A DNA stretch of 64,000 nucleotides from a virus (IMGVR_UViG_3300020201_000458:1-64000), one strand, 5' to 3'. Shown: positions 47,502-58,800, counted from the first letter of the stretch. The notes: generated from the sequence alone by a model not told the origin. Translations and numbers: made by a program.

Positions 47502-48841
47502 TGTTCTATAGGATCTTCTCATCCAAAGATACGTTCATCACGAACGAACGACTAAACGGTGGAACTCCGCTCACGTCTTCCAACTGTGGCGCATCTGAGA
47601 TCCTGCATGTTCATAAGCAGGCTGGGTTTGACCTCACGGCAAGCTTTGCCCATGCCATTACAGAATTTGATCTCGCGGAACTCGTCGATGTAACTGGCTC
47701 TGCCACGAGTATCGCATACTGGCTTAAGCTGACAGATACACAGCACGACCAGACTCTTCCTTCCAGTTTTGATCTCGAAGTTCAAGCGCTATCTCAGGAT
47801 TGGGACGAAGGTCGTGGACGTGACGTCGATTTCTTCTCTGACAAGGGTTTCGCAAACTGGGATAAGGCCAAGTCGAATTCTTTCTGGTCAGTTCCAGGCG
47901 CTTCAGGATCTGGACCGATCATCTCGACTCACTTCGATACGGGCCATGAAAATCTGGATGTCGATGTTACATCAATTGTCCAAGAGTGGTTGAGTGGTAA
48001 CATCACCAACAATGGATTCCTTGTGAAGATCTCTTCGTCACTCGAGGCCGATGATAAAGATTACTACGTCAAGATGTTTCATGGTCGGTCGACTCACTTT
48101 CTTGACAAGCGTCCGTTCCTAGAGGCGAGGTGGAACGATGCCGCCAGCGACGATCGAAACAACTTTTTCTTCGGTATCTCCGGTAGTCTCTTTCTGAACC
48201 ACGTTGTCCATGGACAACTCGTGAACATTCCTGAAGTCGGGACTGGACAGATTGGTGTTAGAGTAGTTGATGCTTCCGGTACCGTCGGGATCTTCACGGG
48301 GTCGCACTATCTTCCAGGGCAGTACAGTGTTACCTTCGCATTGCCAAGTGCGAGCTTCTCCGGTTCTCTCTTCCGTGACATCTGGTTCGATCTGGCGACG
48401 ACCCCGCGTTGGTACATGACTGGATCGTTCGGGATCGCAAATGACCTGAACTCCACAAACGTTCAGACGAAGAGGTATTTCGTCAATGTTACGAACCTCA
48501 AAGATGTGTACGACCTGGACGAGTCACCGCGGCTAGACCTGTTCGTCAGACCAAACGATTACAACCCAGCCCGAGTGCTCACCGCTTCACTGGATGCCAA
48601 CGGGACCGTGGTGACCAGGGGATACTACCGGATCGTAAACGATCGCACCGATGAGGTCGTTGTGCCCTTCGGCACGGGTTCCCTTCAATACACAAAGATG
48701 TCCTACGATCAGAAGGGAAACTACTTCAAACTTTTCATGAAGTCTCTGTCTTTGGGGAACGTGTACCGAATCATGTTCCTTCTCGATGTAGATGGACAGA
48801 GGCAATACATAGATCAAGGTTTCAAGTTTCGCGTGATCTAA
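47501..48841 (+). CDS. Virion/tail protein with DNRLRE-like beta domain
   Basis: 446 residues. The N-terminal 220 residues resemble a DNRLRE-type beta-sandwich (DTFITNERLN, then DVDVTSIVQEWLSG and FLVKISSSLEAD). The rest is beta-rich with many Ser/Gly. By position it is a baseplate or tail protein, probably exposed. Starts exactly where the GIY-YIG remnant ends. Confidence 0.68.
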   Translation: MFYRIFSSKDTFITNERLNGGTPLTSSNCGASEILHVHKQAGFDLTASFAHAITEFDLAELVDVTGSATSIAYWLKLTDTQHDQTLPSSFDLEVQALSQDWDEGRGRDVDFFSDKGFANWDKAKSNSFWSVPGASGSGPIISTHFDTGHENLDVDVTSIVQEWLSGNITNNGFLVKISSSLEADDKDYYVKMFHGRSTHFLDKRPFLEARWNDAASDDRNNFFFGISGSLFLNHVVHGQLVNIPEVGTGQIGVRVVDASGTVGIFTGSHYLPGQYSVTFALPSASFSGSLFRDIWFDLATTPRWYMTGSFGIANDLNSTNVQTKRYFVNVTNLKDVYDLDESPRLDLFVRPNDYNPARVLTASLDANGTVVTRGYYRIVNDRTDEVVVPFGTGSLQYTKMSYDQKGNYFKLFMKSLSLGNVYRIMFLLDVDGQRQYIDQGFKFRVI

Positions 48842-49054
48842 TGAAACAATACGGGATTATCTATCATGCGCTTTGTATTAAGAATGGCAAAACCTATGTG
48901 GGCCAGACTATCAAATCACTCGATTGTCGGAAGGCAGCTCATCTCAAACCAACTGGAGGCTGCGCATATTGAGAGTCTAAAAAAATCACACCAGGGACTT
49001 TCCTGGAAAAAAGATCAGATCTCCGGCAAACTGATTTGGTCTAGGGTGGTGTGA
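48841..49054 (+). pseudogene. Truncated GIY-YIG homing endonuclease
   Basis: ATG 48841, overlapping the previous stop, gives YGIIYHALCIKNGKTYVGQT and an early TGA (48970-48972) after 43 residues. A second frame continues with SLKKSHQGLSWKKDQISGKL to 49054, a typical C-terminal end. Deletion and frameshift have removed most of the domain. Confidence 0.65.
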
Positions 49055-49242
49055 TGGACTCAGAGGAATTTCGTTTTGGCAAGAAGACAGAGTACGAGCT
49101 CGAACTGGCTCGTCTCCTTGCTGAGATAGGACAGCGACGCCGCCTGAAGCTTAGAATCACGAAACACGAAGAGAAGTACGAAGAGTTGGTGGAAGAGTAC
49201 GTGAGATTCTGCGGATCGGAGGAGGGAGATGGCCAAGAATAA
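49054..49242 (+). CDS. Small coiled-coil protein
   Basis: 62 residues. Highly charged helix (LLAEIGQRRRLKLRITKHEE) with an acidic end. Overlaps the next gene. No strong ribosome site. Unknown. Confidence 0.5.
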   Translation: MDSEEFRFGKKTEYELELARLLAEIGQRRRLKLRITKHEEKYEELVEEYVRFCGSEEGDGQE

Positions 49243-52165
49243 GCTCTTCTCTCTCTTCGATGAGAAGTTGTCACATCCTAACGAGCTGGTGTCCAGCCCG
49301 TCGCAGAACCTTGATTCGATCGGGAACGGTGTCGAGAGCTCTGATACTCTGCTTCGTAAGATCCAGCAGTTCGAGATCGTACGACCCAAGGTCGACTACT
49401 CAGATTTTGCGAACTTCGTATTCTTCAATTCGGCCCTTGACTACTTCAATATCACCGGCGAGAAGCTGCTGAACGAGTACCCTGTAGGAGGATCTAGCGA
49501 GAATCTGGAGTTCTTCCTGAATTCTCTGGACGATTACCAGCGAGATGTTGTCAGAGTATGGCCTAAGAGTCAAGGACACTTGAGGTTCCAGCCAACTTCT
49601 GGGTTTGCCTATATTGCCGTAGACGACGTGGGAAAGGATGCTGGTGTCTCACGCACGTCGATCATGAGTCCAGGTACTGGTTCTATCTCTATAGAATTCT
49701 GGGCCGTGTCTCCTCCGATATTAACTGGATCGAACAACGTTATGGTCGTCGCCCAGAAGGTGACCGGTTCTGGTGACGGATTCTCCGTTTTCTACTCTGG
49801 GTCAAATGCCTTTTTCACTATAAAATCAGGATCATCGACTGATTCGATTTCAGCTCCGCTTTCCCCGAACTCTCTACAGTACTTCTGCTTTGTATATGAT
49901 CGTGGCGCAGCCAGTCCTATCGTGAAGTCATTCACCGGCAGCGTTGGTGAATTTCCAGTACTGGTGTCATCTGTGACAGGATCAATCATGGGGTCCGTTG
50001 ATGCTGGTACGAGTCGCTTCAACATAGGGTCAGGTTCTCTTTCTTCAAAGGTTGTTCGTCCGTTTACAGGTTCTCTAGACGACGTTCGTTTCTGGCGTGC
50101 CGCTCGATCACTTGTTGATATAAGTTCAAGTTTTAACGCTCGTATCTACGCACAGGATGGACTATACGGTCTGTGGCGTTTCAATGAATCTGGATCTGTT
50201 CCATCTGGCGACGAGCGAACAATTGTCCAAGATCACTCAGGCTTCAAGCTCAATGGTCGGATTAAGAATTATTACACTGCGATACGTGGTTCAGGATCGA
50301 TCCTACCTTACGACTCGTCAGATCTGATCCTTTCATTGAACGCTCCAGAAGTAGCTGTATACATTGAGACGCAACAATTGTCTGGGACACTTTACGATAG
50401 ATACAATGACAACGGAATCACGCGACTTCTACCAGAGCAATTCTTCCTGTTAGAAGAATTCAAGAACACTGACGTCCTGAAGAATTTCCTATACGTCCTT
50501 GGCAGATACTTCGATTCAATTAAGGTCCGCATTGACCAGTTCGCGCATATTTTGCGTAGCAACTACGGTCAATTCAACCAGACACCAGATGCACTCCTCC
50601 AAGACATCGCAAAATTCTTTGGATGGGAATTCACAGGAAACTTCCTCAATTCTGACGTCATCCAGTACATCATCGGTAAGCAGGTACTTGCTAATACTGA
50701 GAGTAACAAACAACTTGATGTGAAGTTGTTTGAGATCAAGAATGAGTTCTGGAAGCGCACGCTCATAAACCTGATGCACCTATACAAGACGAAGGGGACC
50801 AGGGAGAGCGTGGAGTCGTTGCTACGAATCTACGGTGTGAACAAGAACTTTATCAGATTGAAGGAGTACGGATCCAAGCCAAATGCGGGCATCAGTACGT
50901 TCCGCATTTCTTCGGAGAAATCAGTACCCGCCATCACGTTCGGCAGTGGTAGTGCCATATCGACCAACAAAGTGACGTCAAAAGAGTTCAGAGGTCCAGT
51001 GAGGACGATAGAGACTCGGCTAAGATTTCCGACTGATCTCTCAGTCGAGATGACAGCCAGTCTTCTAACCGGCTCTATCTGGTCGATGAATACGGCGTCA
51101 GACGGATCTATGAAGCAGCGGTTGTACTTCACGAAGTCGTCTGTTTCTTCGACCACTGGAAGCCTCATCTATACAGGTTCCGAAGGAAACGTCGTCCTCG
51201 CGTCAGTTCCGATCTTCGACAACAAATGGTACAATGTCGTCGTCCTTAAAGACTATCTCTCATCTTCAGTGAGGATTGACGTACGAAAAATCGATCAGGG
51301 AGAGGTCACGTATCACTCGACATCCAGCCTGTTTACGCCACTCACATCAGATTCCAGTTCAGTCTACAAACTTCTGCTTGGATCTACAGGATCGTTACCT
51401 AGCCAACAGTGGATGCAGGAAGTCAGAGTGTGGACCGAGCCTCTCAGTGAAACGGAATTGAACGATCACGTCTTGAATTTCCAGAGCTACGGAACAGAAG
51501 AGATCAACGGACTCACTGAACTTACCTTGCACTGGAGACTCAACGAGAACGTGGAAGCTGGACTGACCGGTCAACTCTACAATCTGATCTTTGATTTTTC
51601 GGGACAAAATGTCACCGGTTCCGGTGAGGGATTCATCCCAGACATAACCCCGTATAAGAAATTCCTGAATGAATTCAACTACATTGCCTCGCCGGAGTAT
51701 GGCTGGAATGAAGAGAAGATCCGAAGTCTGGAGACTTCTACGGTGCTGCCCGCTGATGCATTCGTCGACAACCCACTGATCGGTCTAGAATTCAACCTGA
51801 CCGATGCACTCAATGAAGACATCTCCCAGATTTTGGCCACGATGGATGGCTTCAATGAATCTATGGGAGCTTCAGTGAACCTATACCGGGACAGCTATCA
51901 AGATCTTGATGTTCTCAGAGAGAACTATTTCAAGAGATTGAATGGATCGATCAACTTCCGGGTCTTCGCTGACCTCTTGGAGTTCTTTGATCGTTCCTTC
52001 ATCGATCTTATACGAAGGCTCATTCCAGCGAGGGCCACATTCCTCGGTGACGAGTTCGTGGTCGAGAGCCATATGCTAGAACGTCCGAAGCTTCAGTGGA
52101 ACTATCGGAGACGTGAAAGAGAGTTTCAGCCAGAAGGCGTGATCAAAGTCTTCATTAGATCCTAA
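49229..52165 (+). CDS. Large baseplate/tail protein with LamG-like domains
   Basis: 978 residues. Two concanavalin/LamG-like blocks: about 115-330 (ISIEFWAVSPP, FTGSLDDVRFWRAARSL, LYGLWRFNESG) and about 600-780 (KWYNVVVLKDYLSSSVRIDV, QEVRVWTEPLSETEL). Between them RVTLINLMHLYKT-like helices (ELINLMHLYKTKGTRESVES region) recall P2 gpI-type baseplate proteins. LamG folds often bind sugars, so it may contact the host surface. Confidence 0.75.
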   Translation: MAKNKLFSLFDEKLSHPNELVSSPSQNLDSIGNGVESSDTLLRKIQQFEIVRPKVDYSDFANFVFFNSALDYFNITGEKLLNEYPVGGSSENLEFFLNSLDDYQRDVVRVWPKSQGHLRFQPTSGFAYIAVDDVGKDAGVSRTSIMSPGTGSISIEFWAVSPPILTGSNNVMVVAQKVTGSGDGFSVFYSGSNAFFTIKSGSSTDSISAPLSPNSLQYFCFVYDRGAASPIVKSFTGSVGEFPVLVSSVTGSIMGSVDAGTSRFNIGSGSLSSKVVRPFTGSLDDVRFWRAARSLVDISSSFNARIYAQDGLYGLWRFNESGSVPSGDERTIVQDHSGFKLNGRIKNYYTAIRGSGSILPYDSSDLILSLNAPEVAVYIETQQLSGTLYDRYNDNGITRLLPEQFFLLEEFKNTDVLKNFLYVLGRYFDSIKVRIDQFAHILRSNYGQFNQTPDALLQDIAKFFGWEFTGNFLNSDVIQYIIGKQVLANTESNKQLDVKLFEIKNEFWKRTLINLMHLYKTKGTRESVESLLRIYGVNKNFIRLKEYGSKPNAGISTFRISSEKSVPAITFGSGSAISTNKVTSKEFRGPVRTIETRLRFPTDLSVEMTASLLTGSIWSMNTASDGSMKQRLYFTKSSVSSTTGSLIYTGSEGNVVLASVPIFDNKWYNVVVLKDYLSSSVRIDVRKIDQGEVTYHSTSSLFTPLTSDSSSVYKLLLGSTGSLPSQQWMQEVRVWTEPLSETELNDHVLNFQSYGTEEINGLTELTLHWRLNENVEAGLTGQLYNLIFDFSGQNVTGSGEGFIPDITPYKKFLNEFNYIASPEYGWNEEKIRSLETSTVLPADAFVDNPLIGLEFNLTDALNEDISQILATMDGFNESMGASVNLYRDSYQDLDVLRENYFKRLNGSINFRVFADLLEFFDRSFIDLIRRLIPARATFLGDEFVVESHMLERPKLQWNYRRREREFQPEGVIKVFIRS

Positions 52166-52186
52166 TTAAGGAGCGAGGAACAAGAG

Positions 52187-54028
52187 ATGGCTGACTTCAT
52201 TATCACAGGTGGTACCAATTCCGGGACTTTGAACTTCCCGAAGACGGATCGTCACGCCACTCCACCCGGGACCGATCCTACCAAGATCATCTCTGGTTCG
52301 GAGTGGAACTCGTTGTGCCAAGCAGCTGTCGACATCCGGACGAATATCATCTCCGGATCTATCTTCGGCTTCGGGACACGATACGCCAATGCCGGTTCTA
52401 TTCCGAGCATTCCGGGCCACAGCAAGGCCACCGGCGATTACTTCTGGATCGATACTGATGCAGAGTTGAACTTCCACAAGAGAGACAATACTGACCATCA
52501 GATGGTCAGTATTGTCGTCTTCAATAGGATCGGCCTAAACGTTTTGGTCGCCTCTGGAACTGTGCACGCATATAGTGACGGCACAGATGCCAGGATGTTG
52601 ATCCTCCAGCAGGCGAACGTCTCCTCGATAAAGAACACGGCCGAATTCTTCCGAGAAGTAACTAACCACAAGATCCGCATCGGACAGTTCCAGAATGCCA
52701 CGGATGGTTGGGTCCCAGCGAATGCGATGATCGTTGAAGTGTTCGACGGTTCGACAACTCGTAACGTCATGCATGCCGACGTAGGTGGCACCCGAATCAC
52801 CCTGGGTCACACCACATCCTCCCCACAGTTGAGGGTTGGGATCAACACCATCACCCCGCTCAAACGTCTGGATATCAACGGTGACCTTCGAGTCGCCCAG
52901 ACCTCTTCCTTCGAAGATTCCGTCTACGTCACCGGTGCGTTGGGAGTCACTGGATCTTCAGACGTCATCGGACCGCTATCGGCATCAAGCGTAAGCGCCG
53001 GTGGAGCAAGACTTCAACCGCTTAACAACATCATCAACGGAAATTTCCAATTCTGGCAGCGTGGTGTCACTCCCGTCGTCCAGAATACGTCAAGTCCAAC
53101 GAGGACCTTCCATTCTGATCGTTGGTACTCTTACACACTAAAGTTTGGCGCTCCTGATACGCAGTTCACGACTTCCAAACAGACCTCGAGTCTTCCCAAC
53201 GACTATTGCGTTCGCATCAAGTGCGACACTTCTTCGGGAATCTTCACGGACAATTGGGGACTCATCGTACAAGAGGTTGACCGAGATCTTGTAAAACTCA
53301 TGCGCGGGAAGCGTGTCACTCTGACCGCCAAGCTGCGGACAGGATCTTCCTTCAGTGATTTCATTACCGCGTATATCGTTGAGAACACCGGATCTTCGAC
53401 TCAGAATCTGACGACATTTGGCGGCAGCAACGAGTTAAGTGCCAATTTCATTTCTACTGGTCTGACGACGTCATTCAAGAAGTTCTCCGTCACTTCGGCC
53501 AATCCCGTGTCGTCGATCGCGAATGGAGTAGCTATCTATTTCGGTTACGTTATCCAGGGTGGCCATCCTGGAACTGCTGATGACTACATTGATGTTTCCG
53601 AGGTCATGCTTACGATCGGAGAGTCGGTCCCCGAATTGTACGAGATGACTGGACAATCAGAAGCCGGAGAATTTAATCTCTGTCAGAGATACTACGAGAA
53701 ATCGTACGAACAAGATACCGCTCCCGGAACGAGTACTAGTTCTGGTTACCACGTCACTAACGTGCTCGCCATTACTGCTAACGACACTGATGCATGGTTC
53801 GTTGGTGCAAATCCTCGCTTTTTGGCAGATAAGCGCGTCGCCCCAACAGTATCTCTTTGGGACACCGACGGATCATCTGGGCAATGGCAGCTCGGCGGTG
53901 ACTATCTCTCTACTTCCGCCATCGCACTTAGCACTAAGGGATTCGTTATTGCGAATAATACGGGAGGTCCTGTGACCCCAACAGCAGGATATGCCTTTGG
54001 TCAGTGGATCGCTGACGCGGAGATTTGA
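52187..54028 (+). CDS. Tail fibre / receptor-binding protein
   Basis: 613 residues. A beta-rich N-terminal half ends in a fibre-like repeat region (LRVGINTITPLKRLDINGDL). From about residue 285, LQPLNNIINGNFQFWQRGV, followed by DRWYSYTL, is the carbohydrate-binding-like domain seen at the C-terminus of many phage fibres. It should bind a host glycan. A 33-base perfect palindrome lies in the coding region at 52484-52516. Confidence 0.78.
   Translation: MADFIITGGTNSGTLNFPKTDRHATPPGTDPTKIISGSEWNSLCQAAVDIRTNIISGSIFGFGTRYANAGSIPSIPGHSKATGDYFWIDTDAELNFHKRDNTDHQMVSIVVFNRIGLNVLVASGTVHAYSDGTDARMLILQQANVSSIKNTAEFFREVTNHKIRIGQFQNATDGWVPANAMIVEVFDGSTTRNVMHADVGGTRITLGHTTSSPQLRVGINTITPLKRLDINGDLRVAQTSSFEDSVYVTGALGVTGSSDVIGPLSASSVSAGGARLQPLNNIINGNFQFWQRGVTPVVQNTSSPTRTFHSDRWYSYTLKFGAPDTQFTTSKQTSSLPNDYCVRIKCDTSSGIFTDNWGLIVQEVDRDLVKLMRGKRVTLTAKLRTGSSFSDFITAYIVENTGSSTQNLTTFGGSNELSANFISTGLTTSFKKFSVTSANPVSSIANGVAIYFGYVIQGGHPGTADDYIDVSEVMLTIGESVPELYEMTGQSEAGEFNLCQRYYEKSYEQDTAPGTSTSSGYHVTNVLAITANDTDAWFVGANPRFLADKRVAPTVSLWDTDGSSGQWQLGGDYLSTSAIALSTKGFVIANNTGGPVTPTAGYAFGQWIADAEI
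52484..52516 (+). repeat. 33-base near-perfect palindrome (16-bp arms, 1-nt spacer)
   Basis: GACAATACTGACCATC at 52484-52499 is repeated exactly inverted at 52501-52516 with a single A between. It lies in frame within the fibre gene. Confidence 0.95.
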
Positions 54029-54030
54029 CG

Positions 54031-54273
54031 ATGGCCAATAAGAGAGTCTACTACGCAGTCATAGTCTCAGGGTCGACGGTCTGTCTTGTCGATACGTTCA
54101 TGTCTGGGAATATCCCGTTGGCGGCGAATAACAAGGATTATCAGCAGTATCTACTTTTGTCCGCATCTAATAGGGCGATCGCAGTGGTAGATGAGGGATC
54201 GATTCCGAGCGGAACGATCAACAGTCCAGAAGTCTATTCCGACTTCACTGTTCCAGTGACATCTTCGCTCTAA
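54031..54273 (+). CDS. Small virion-associated protein of unknown function
   Basis: 80 residues from ATG 54031. Short beta-rich protein (RVYYAVIVSGSTVCLVDTF) directly after the fibre gene; possibly a fibre chaperone or cap. Not recognised. Confidence 0.6.
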   Translation: MANKRVYYAVIVSGSTVCLVDTFMSGNIPLAANNKDYQQYLLLSASNRAIAVVDEGSIPSGTINSPEVYSDFTVPVTSSL

Positions 54274-54313
54274 ATGCGATCGACATAAGCGGTTCGGAGA
54301 ACCTGTAAATCTG

Positions 54314-55867
54314 ATGCCTGCTTCATACTCTTGGAATCTCGTTTCTGCCCCTCTATCAGGATCTCCTCCGAACGTCGGGACGTTTGTACCTCAAACCCCA
54401 TCTGGTATTGATCAACGTCGGAAACAGTTCGAAAGAGGAATCAAGTTCGCCAATGTTCCTGGCGGACGAGCAGATTTCGTAGTTCATGGCGGACCACGTG
54501 TCCATCATGTGAATAGTCTCCTGAATGTCTACCATGGACCTGGAGATGTAATCGTCGAAGATGGTCGATACAGCGGTGTCGTGAAGTTCAGGTTCAGAGA
54601 TTACCGTCGTTTCAAGATGCCTGATAGCATCAATAATCTTGAATTTCGGTCATCTGACAGATTTACCAATCCGGTCTTTCCGTTTACTGGACAATACTCT
54701 GCTGACCATATTTTCTTCACAGTCGCCTCTGGGTCTGTTTCTTTCCAGGGATCGATGAATGTGGGGAGATCTCGATATGTCTCTGGTCGTCTTCTCACTG
54801 ATCTGGCGATAGTGGCAGGTGGTTGGCTCTCGAACGGAATCACAGGAAGCGCTCTCAATTCAGCGCAGACTTTCTTCTCCGGGACTGGTCTGTGGACGAC
54901 CATAGCTACGATGCCGTTTTTCAAGAGTCAAGCGGCGGGAGTAGTTCTTTCAGGATCTGGAGACTTTGTTGTCTTCGGTGGGACGACTTCTAGCTTCTGG
55001 GATGCTGCTGAAGGTGCACGTGCCTGTCGGTACATAAGCGCAAGTGGCACATGGATTCCTACTGCCAACTCCGCCTCCGTGTCACGGCGTGACTTTGAAG
55101 TGGTTCAGATCCCAGATGGAAGGGTATTCCTACCGGGCGGCTTAGGACCATCCTTCACCGGAAGTGAGTTTTACAATCCAGCGACCAACACTTTCTCTGG
55201 AACTTCAGCTCTTCCACTCCCACCACTCAATCGGGAATCTTTTACCACGACGCTTTTGAGTGACGGAACCGTACTTGTCTGCGGCGGTCGTGATCCAGTA
55301 GATCTGGAGCCTTCAAGACATGCATTTAGATTCTATCCGACGATCCAGAGCTGGTCCATTGAACCATCGATGTCTGTCGGTAGAGCAGCTCATCAGGCAA
55401 CGTTCATCGATGGACAAGTCGTCGTCATGGGAGGATTTACTTCTGCGGCGACTGCTTCATTTCCATTCGGATTCCCGGGCCCAATCGGTGGGACTGGAGA
55501 TGACTTCGGAGCTAACGCTGACGTGGAGATGTATGATCCGAACTTAGGAACATGGCGGACCACTGCCCCGATGCCAGTGCCACGAGCTAGGTTTTCGACG
55601 TTCGGATATATCAAGGACGGTGGTCGGATCATTGTTTTCGGTGGGTATGGAAACGCTGAAGATCCAATCGAGCAGGTTGATTTGTACGCATTCGAAAATG
55701 ATGATTGGACGACTGTCACTCCATTGCCATCTGGAGTTTTCGATATAGACGTTGTTCAACTCAATTCTGTCGGTCAGACAACCCTTGATTTCAAGATACT
55801 AATTCCAGGAGGAGCTCTCTCAGGTTCGACATTCAGCGGTTCTCAACTGTACAGAACTTCTGGATGA
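54314..55867 (+). CDS. Kelch-repeat beta-propeller tail protein
   Basis: 517 residues. From about residue 160 on, Kelch-type repeats recur: DLAIVAGGWL, DFVVFGGTTS, RVFLPGGLG, TVLVCGGRDP, QVVVMGGFTS, RIIVFGGYGN and KILIPGGALS, each Gly-Gly preceded by hydrophobics, each blade containing a W. About seven blades would close one propeller. Kelch propellers are common in cell-surface and sugar-oxidising proteins but rare in phage virions. Probably a host-binding or stalk domain. Confidence 0.85.
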   Translation: MPASYSWNLVSAPLSGSPPNVGTFVPQTPSGIDQRRKQFERGIKFANVPGGRADFVVHGGPRVHHVNSLLNVYHGPGDVIVEDGRYSGVVKFRFRDYRRFKMPDSINNLEFRSSDRFTNPVFPFTGQYSADHIFFTVASGSVSFQGSMNVGRSRYVSGRLLTDLAIVAGGWLSNGITGSALNSAQTFFSGTGLWTTIATMPFFKSQAAGVVLSGSGDFVVFGGTTSSFWDAAEGARACRYISASGTWIPTANSASVSRRDFEVVQIPDGRVFLPGGLGPSFTGSEFYNPATNTFSGTSALPLPPLNRESFTTTLLSDGTVLVCGGRDPVDLEPSRHAFRFYPTIQSWSIEPSMSVGRAAHQATFIDGQVVVMGGFTSAATASFPFGFPGPIGGTGDDFGANADVEMYDPNLGTWRTTAPMPVPRARFSTFGYIKDGGRIIVFGGYGNAEDPIEQVDLYAFENDDWTTVTPLPSGVFDIDVVQLNSVGQTTLDFKILIPGGALSGSTFSGSQLYRTSG

Positions 55868-55882
55868 ACCTACTTACTACAA

Positions 55883-58800
55883 ATGGCTGACAACTTCGGT
55901 GTATACAATCTGACTGGACGTGTTGAGTCCGTCATATCGAGTTCTCTCGAGACGGCGTTGCAACCGGTGTCTGGGAATATCAACATCCGTCGGTTGCCAG
56001 AAAGACATCTTCGAGATTTGGCAGAATTTGATCTACAAGACGAATCGTTCGCGAAAATCAAAAATTCGTTTGTCATCGCCGAGCTGTCGTCCTCTCAACA
56101 TGAAGTGACGTCTAGGAATGCCTTCCTAAGTGGAACGGAACAACTTGAGTTCACCGATGTTCCAGCAACTGGTTCCGTATATTACTCCAAGACTAACAGA
56201 TTTCGGCAGTTGACGTACAAATTGTCGGCTTCTGCTAATCTTCCGATTGTCCCAGGAAATACTCGTGACCCAAGCACTATTGAGAACGTTTCTCGCGGAA
56301 CATTCCACCCAGTTTCTGGTTCGTACAGGAACAATAGTTACTTCGATCCCGCTGTTTTTACGATTGATGTTCCCGAATATGGGAAGATCCGTGACATCAA
56401 GGTGTGGGTCGAACTCGTCCATGATCATCGTGGCGGAACGGGTCAGTGTCTGACGGCGTCCAGTCCTTTCTACGGTGGTGGCTCCGGGACGTTAGAGGAC
56501 GATCTAAAACACGGACTTCAAGGACTTCAGATTGCTCTTCGCAGTCCTAACACAAACTTCAAATACTCCCATCCTCTTTGGAATGATCCTACGACGTTTG
56601 GTTTCGAAAAACGTCCAGACTCTGTCGTAGACGGCCGTTTCAAGGGAGTCCCAGATCTACTTAAGAATTCATATCTTCTGTGGGGCGGTCACTCTTTGGA
56701 GAGTGATCTTGGTATTACTCTTGGTTCGCTGACGTCTTCTTCGCCATCCGAATATACACTGGGCATCGTTGTGACTGGGTCATTCGACAATCAGATTACG
56801 TATCCATCCATGCAAGTCGACAAAGATGATCAGCCAGTGATCATCTTCGACATGCCCTTTGAAGGAAAGATGAAGATCCGTCGGTCATATTTCGACGGTG
56901 TCAATCCTCTTCTCTTTGCGGAAGAGGTAGTCACTTCGACATTCAACGTTGCGGGTATGACACTACTTTTAGGGTCAGACAAGAGGACCCCGCATATCCT
57001 CTTTGCAGAGAATGGGAATACAAGTCTTCGTTACATTCGGTCAAGTCCGACCGGCTGGGTCGGACCAGACGTCGTGACCGCGTGTACTAACCAGTTGGCT
57101 CACGACTTTGCTATAGATTCCAACAACAAGGTCATGATTTTCAGTCGTGGTAATGATTTCATTCCAAGTATCTTTGTCTCTTCTTCGGTCGCAGGCTGGG
57201 AGAGAAATAAAGTCGGAAAAAACTCAGCGTATTTCTTTTTCCACTCTATCCAAGTAGATTCAAACGATGTATTCCACTTCTCTTATCTAGATCATGACGA
57301 TGCTGGAGATTGGGTCTTCTACGGTACGACAGGTTCGGCAGGATTGACAATCGAGAAGGCTACCATTGTTGATTTCACACTATCGGCAAATCCGTTTCTC
57401 GCTTTGGCGTTAAATTCGCGTGGTGTACCAACGATCGCCATCGGCGCAAACGAGAGCGGAATACGACTTATTACGTCTGGTACCACCGGGTGGTCTTCAA
57501 AGGTTCACTTCGACAATATTCTCTTTTCTCCCAAGTTTTTTCCGAAAAACGCAGTATTCGATAGTAACGACGATCTTCACATCATCACAGACATGTACAA
57601 GTACAGAGGGGTGAATAATTTCGATCTCGGAATTGTAAGATCGAGTTCGAACGGGATGTCTCTTGAACCTGTCGTGGATAGAACTGTCAATACGGGTAAC
57701 GGCGGATATCCTGATCGATCTGTCGACTTTGATTCGGTCGGTAATCTTCATATCATGCACAATGAGGCCTCCGGCTTAGGGGTTTTTGGAAGCATCCATC
57801 ATTTGAAGAAAAATTTTCACAACTACAACGATGCTGCGTACTATGAGTATGATACCGACATCGATATGCGCACTGTTTTTACGGATTCATCTCGAGTGTC
57901 GAATCCTAGGCATCTTGAGGACAACTACGAAAGTTCCACGTCCATCTCGCCTGGTCCATCGTCCATTCAGGTGGAGCGAGTTAGGAAAGAAGGTTCATAC
58001 CCTAGCCCCACGTCGGCATCCGTCAAATTGTTCAACTACGGGTATCTAGACACCCCGTATTTCCAGAGTGCGTGGATGAGTGGCGCCAACTTTCCGTGGA
58101 TGTTAGATTCTCGTGTTCCGCCAGGAAATTTTCAGGGACGCAACTTTAGCGCGACCTCGTCTTTGAACATCCCAATTCCTCCAGGCTGGTTGTCAGGACC
58201 AGCATACACTCCCACGGCCGGGGAATTCCCGACCAGCGGCTCTCAGATTGGTCCCGCTAACATCAAGCCCGTGTATCCACTGCTGGATGATATCTTTGCA
58301 GAGAATGTCGTACGGCAGTCTTCTTTGACGTCCACCCCAGCACCTGATTCGTTCTCCAAGAAAATCGTAGGGTTTAGACCAGGGTTGAGAGGGACCGAGA
58401 TCAATGGGAAATGGCAACTGCTGATCGGGAATAACGCTGACTACATTACCGGAAACATGACTGGGAGTCTACGTGGCGGGTATTGGTTTAGACAATTCAG
58501 GATCGAATTTCTCGTTGATCAGGGAGAAGATGACCAGTACAAGTCGATGCCAAGTCGAGCATTCAAGTACAAGAAGCCAGGATACGTGACTGGTGGCGCA
58601 GGACGACGTCTCTTCCACATCGTGTCTGGTAGTGCTGCTTGGGACATAGGCGTCAATAACATTTTTACGGTCCAACGAGATGAATACGGTAGAAGCGTAG
58701 GGATTACCAGCGTGACCGGGTCTACCCAGTTCGCCGTTTTCTCTCAATTGACTGGTGTCCTTCCCGATATTCTCTCGGCCGCTGGTTCGTACGATCAGGT

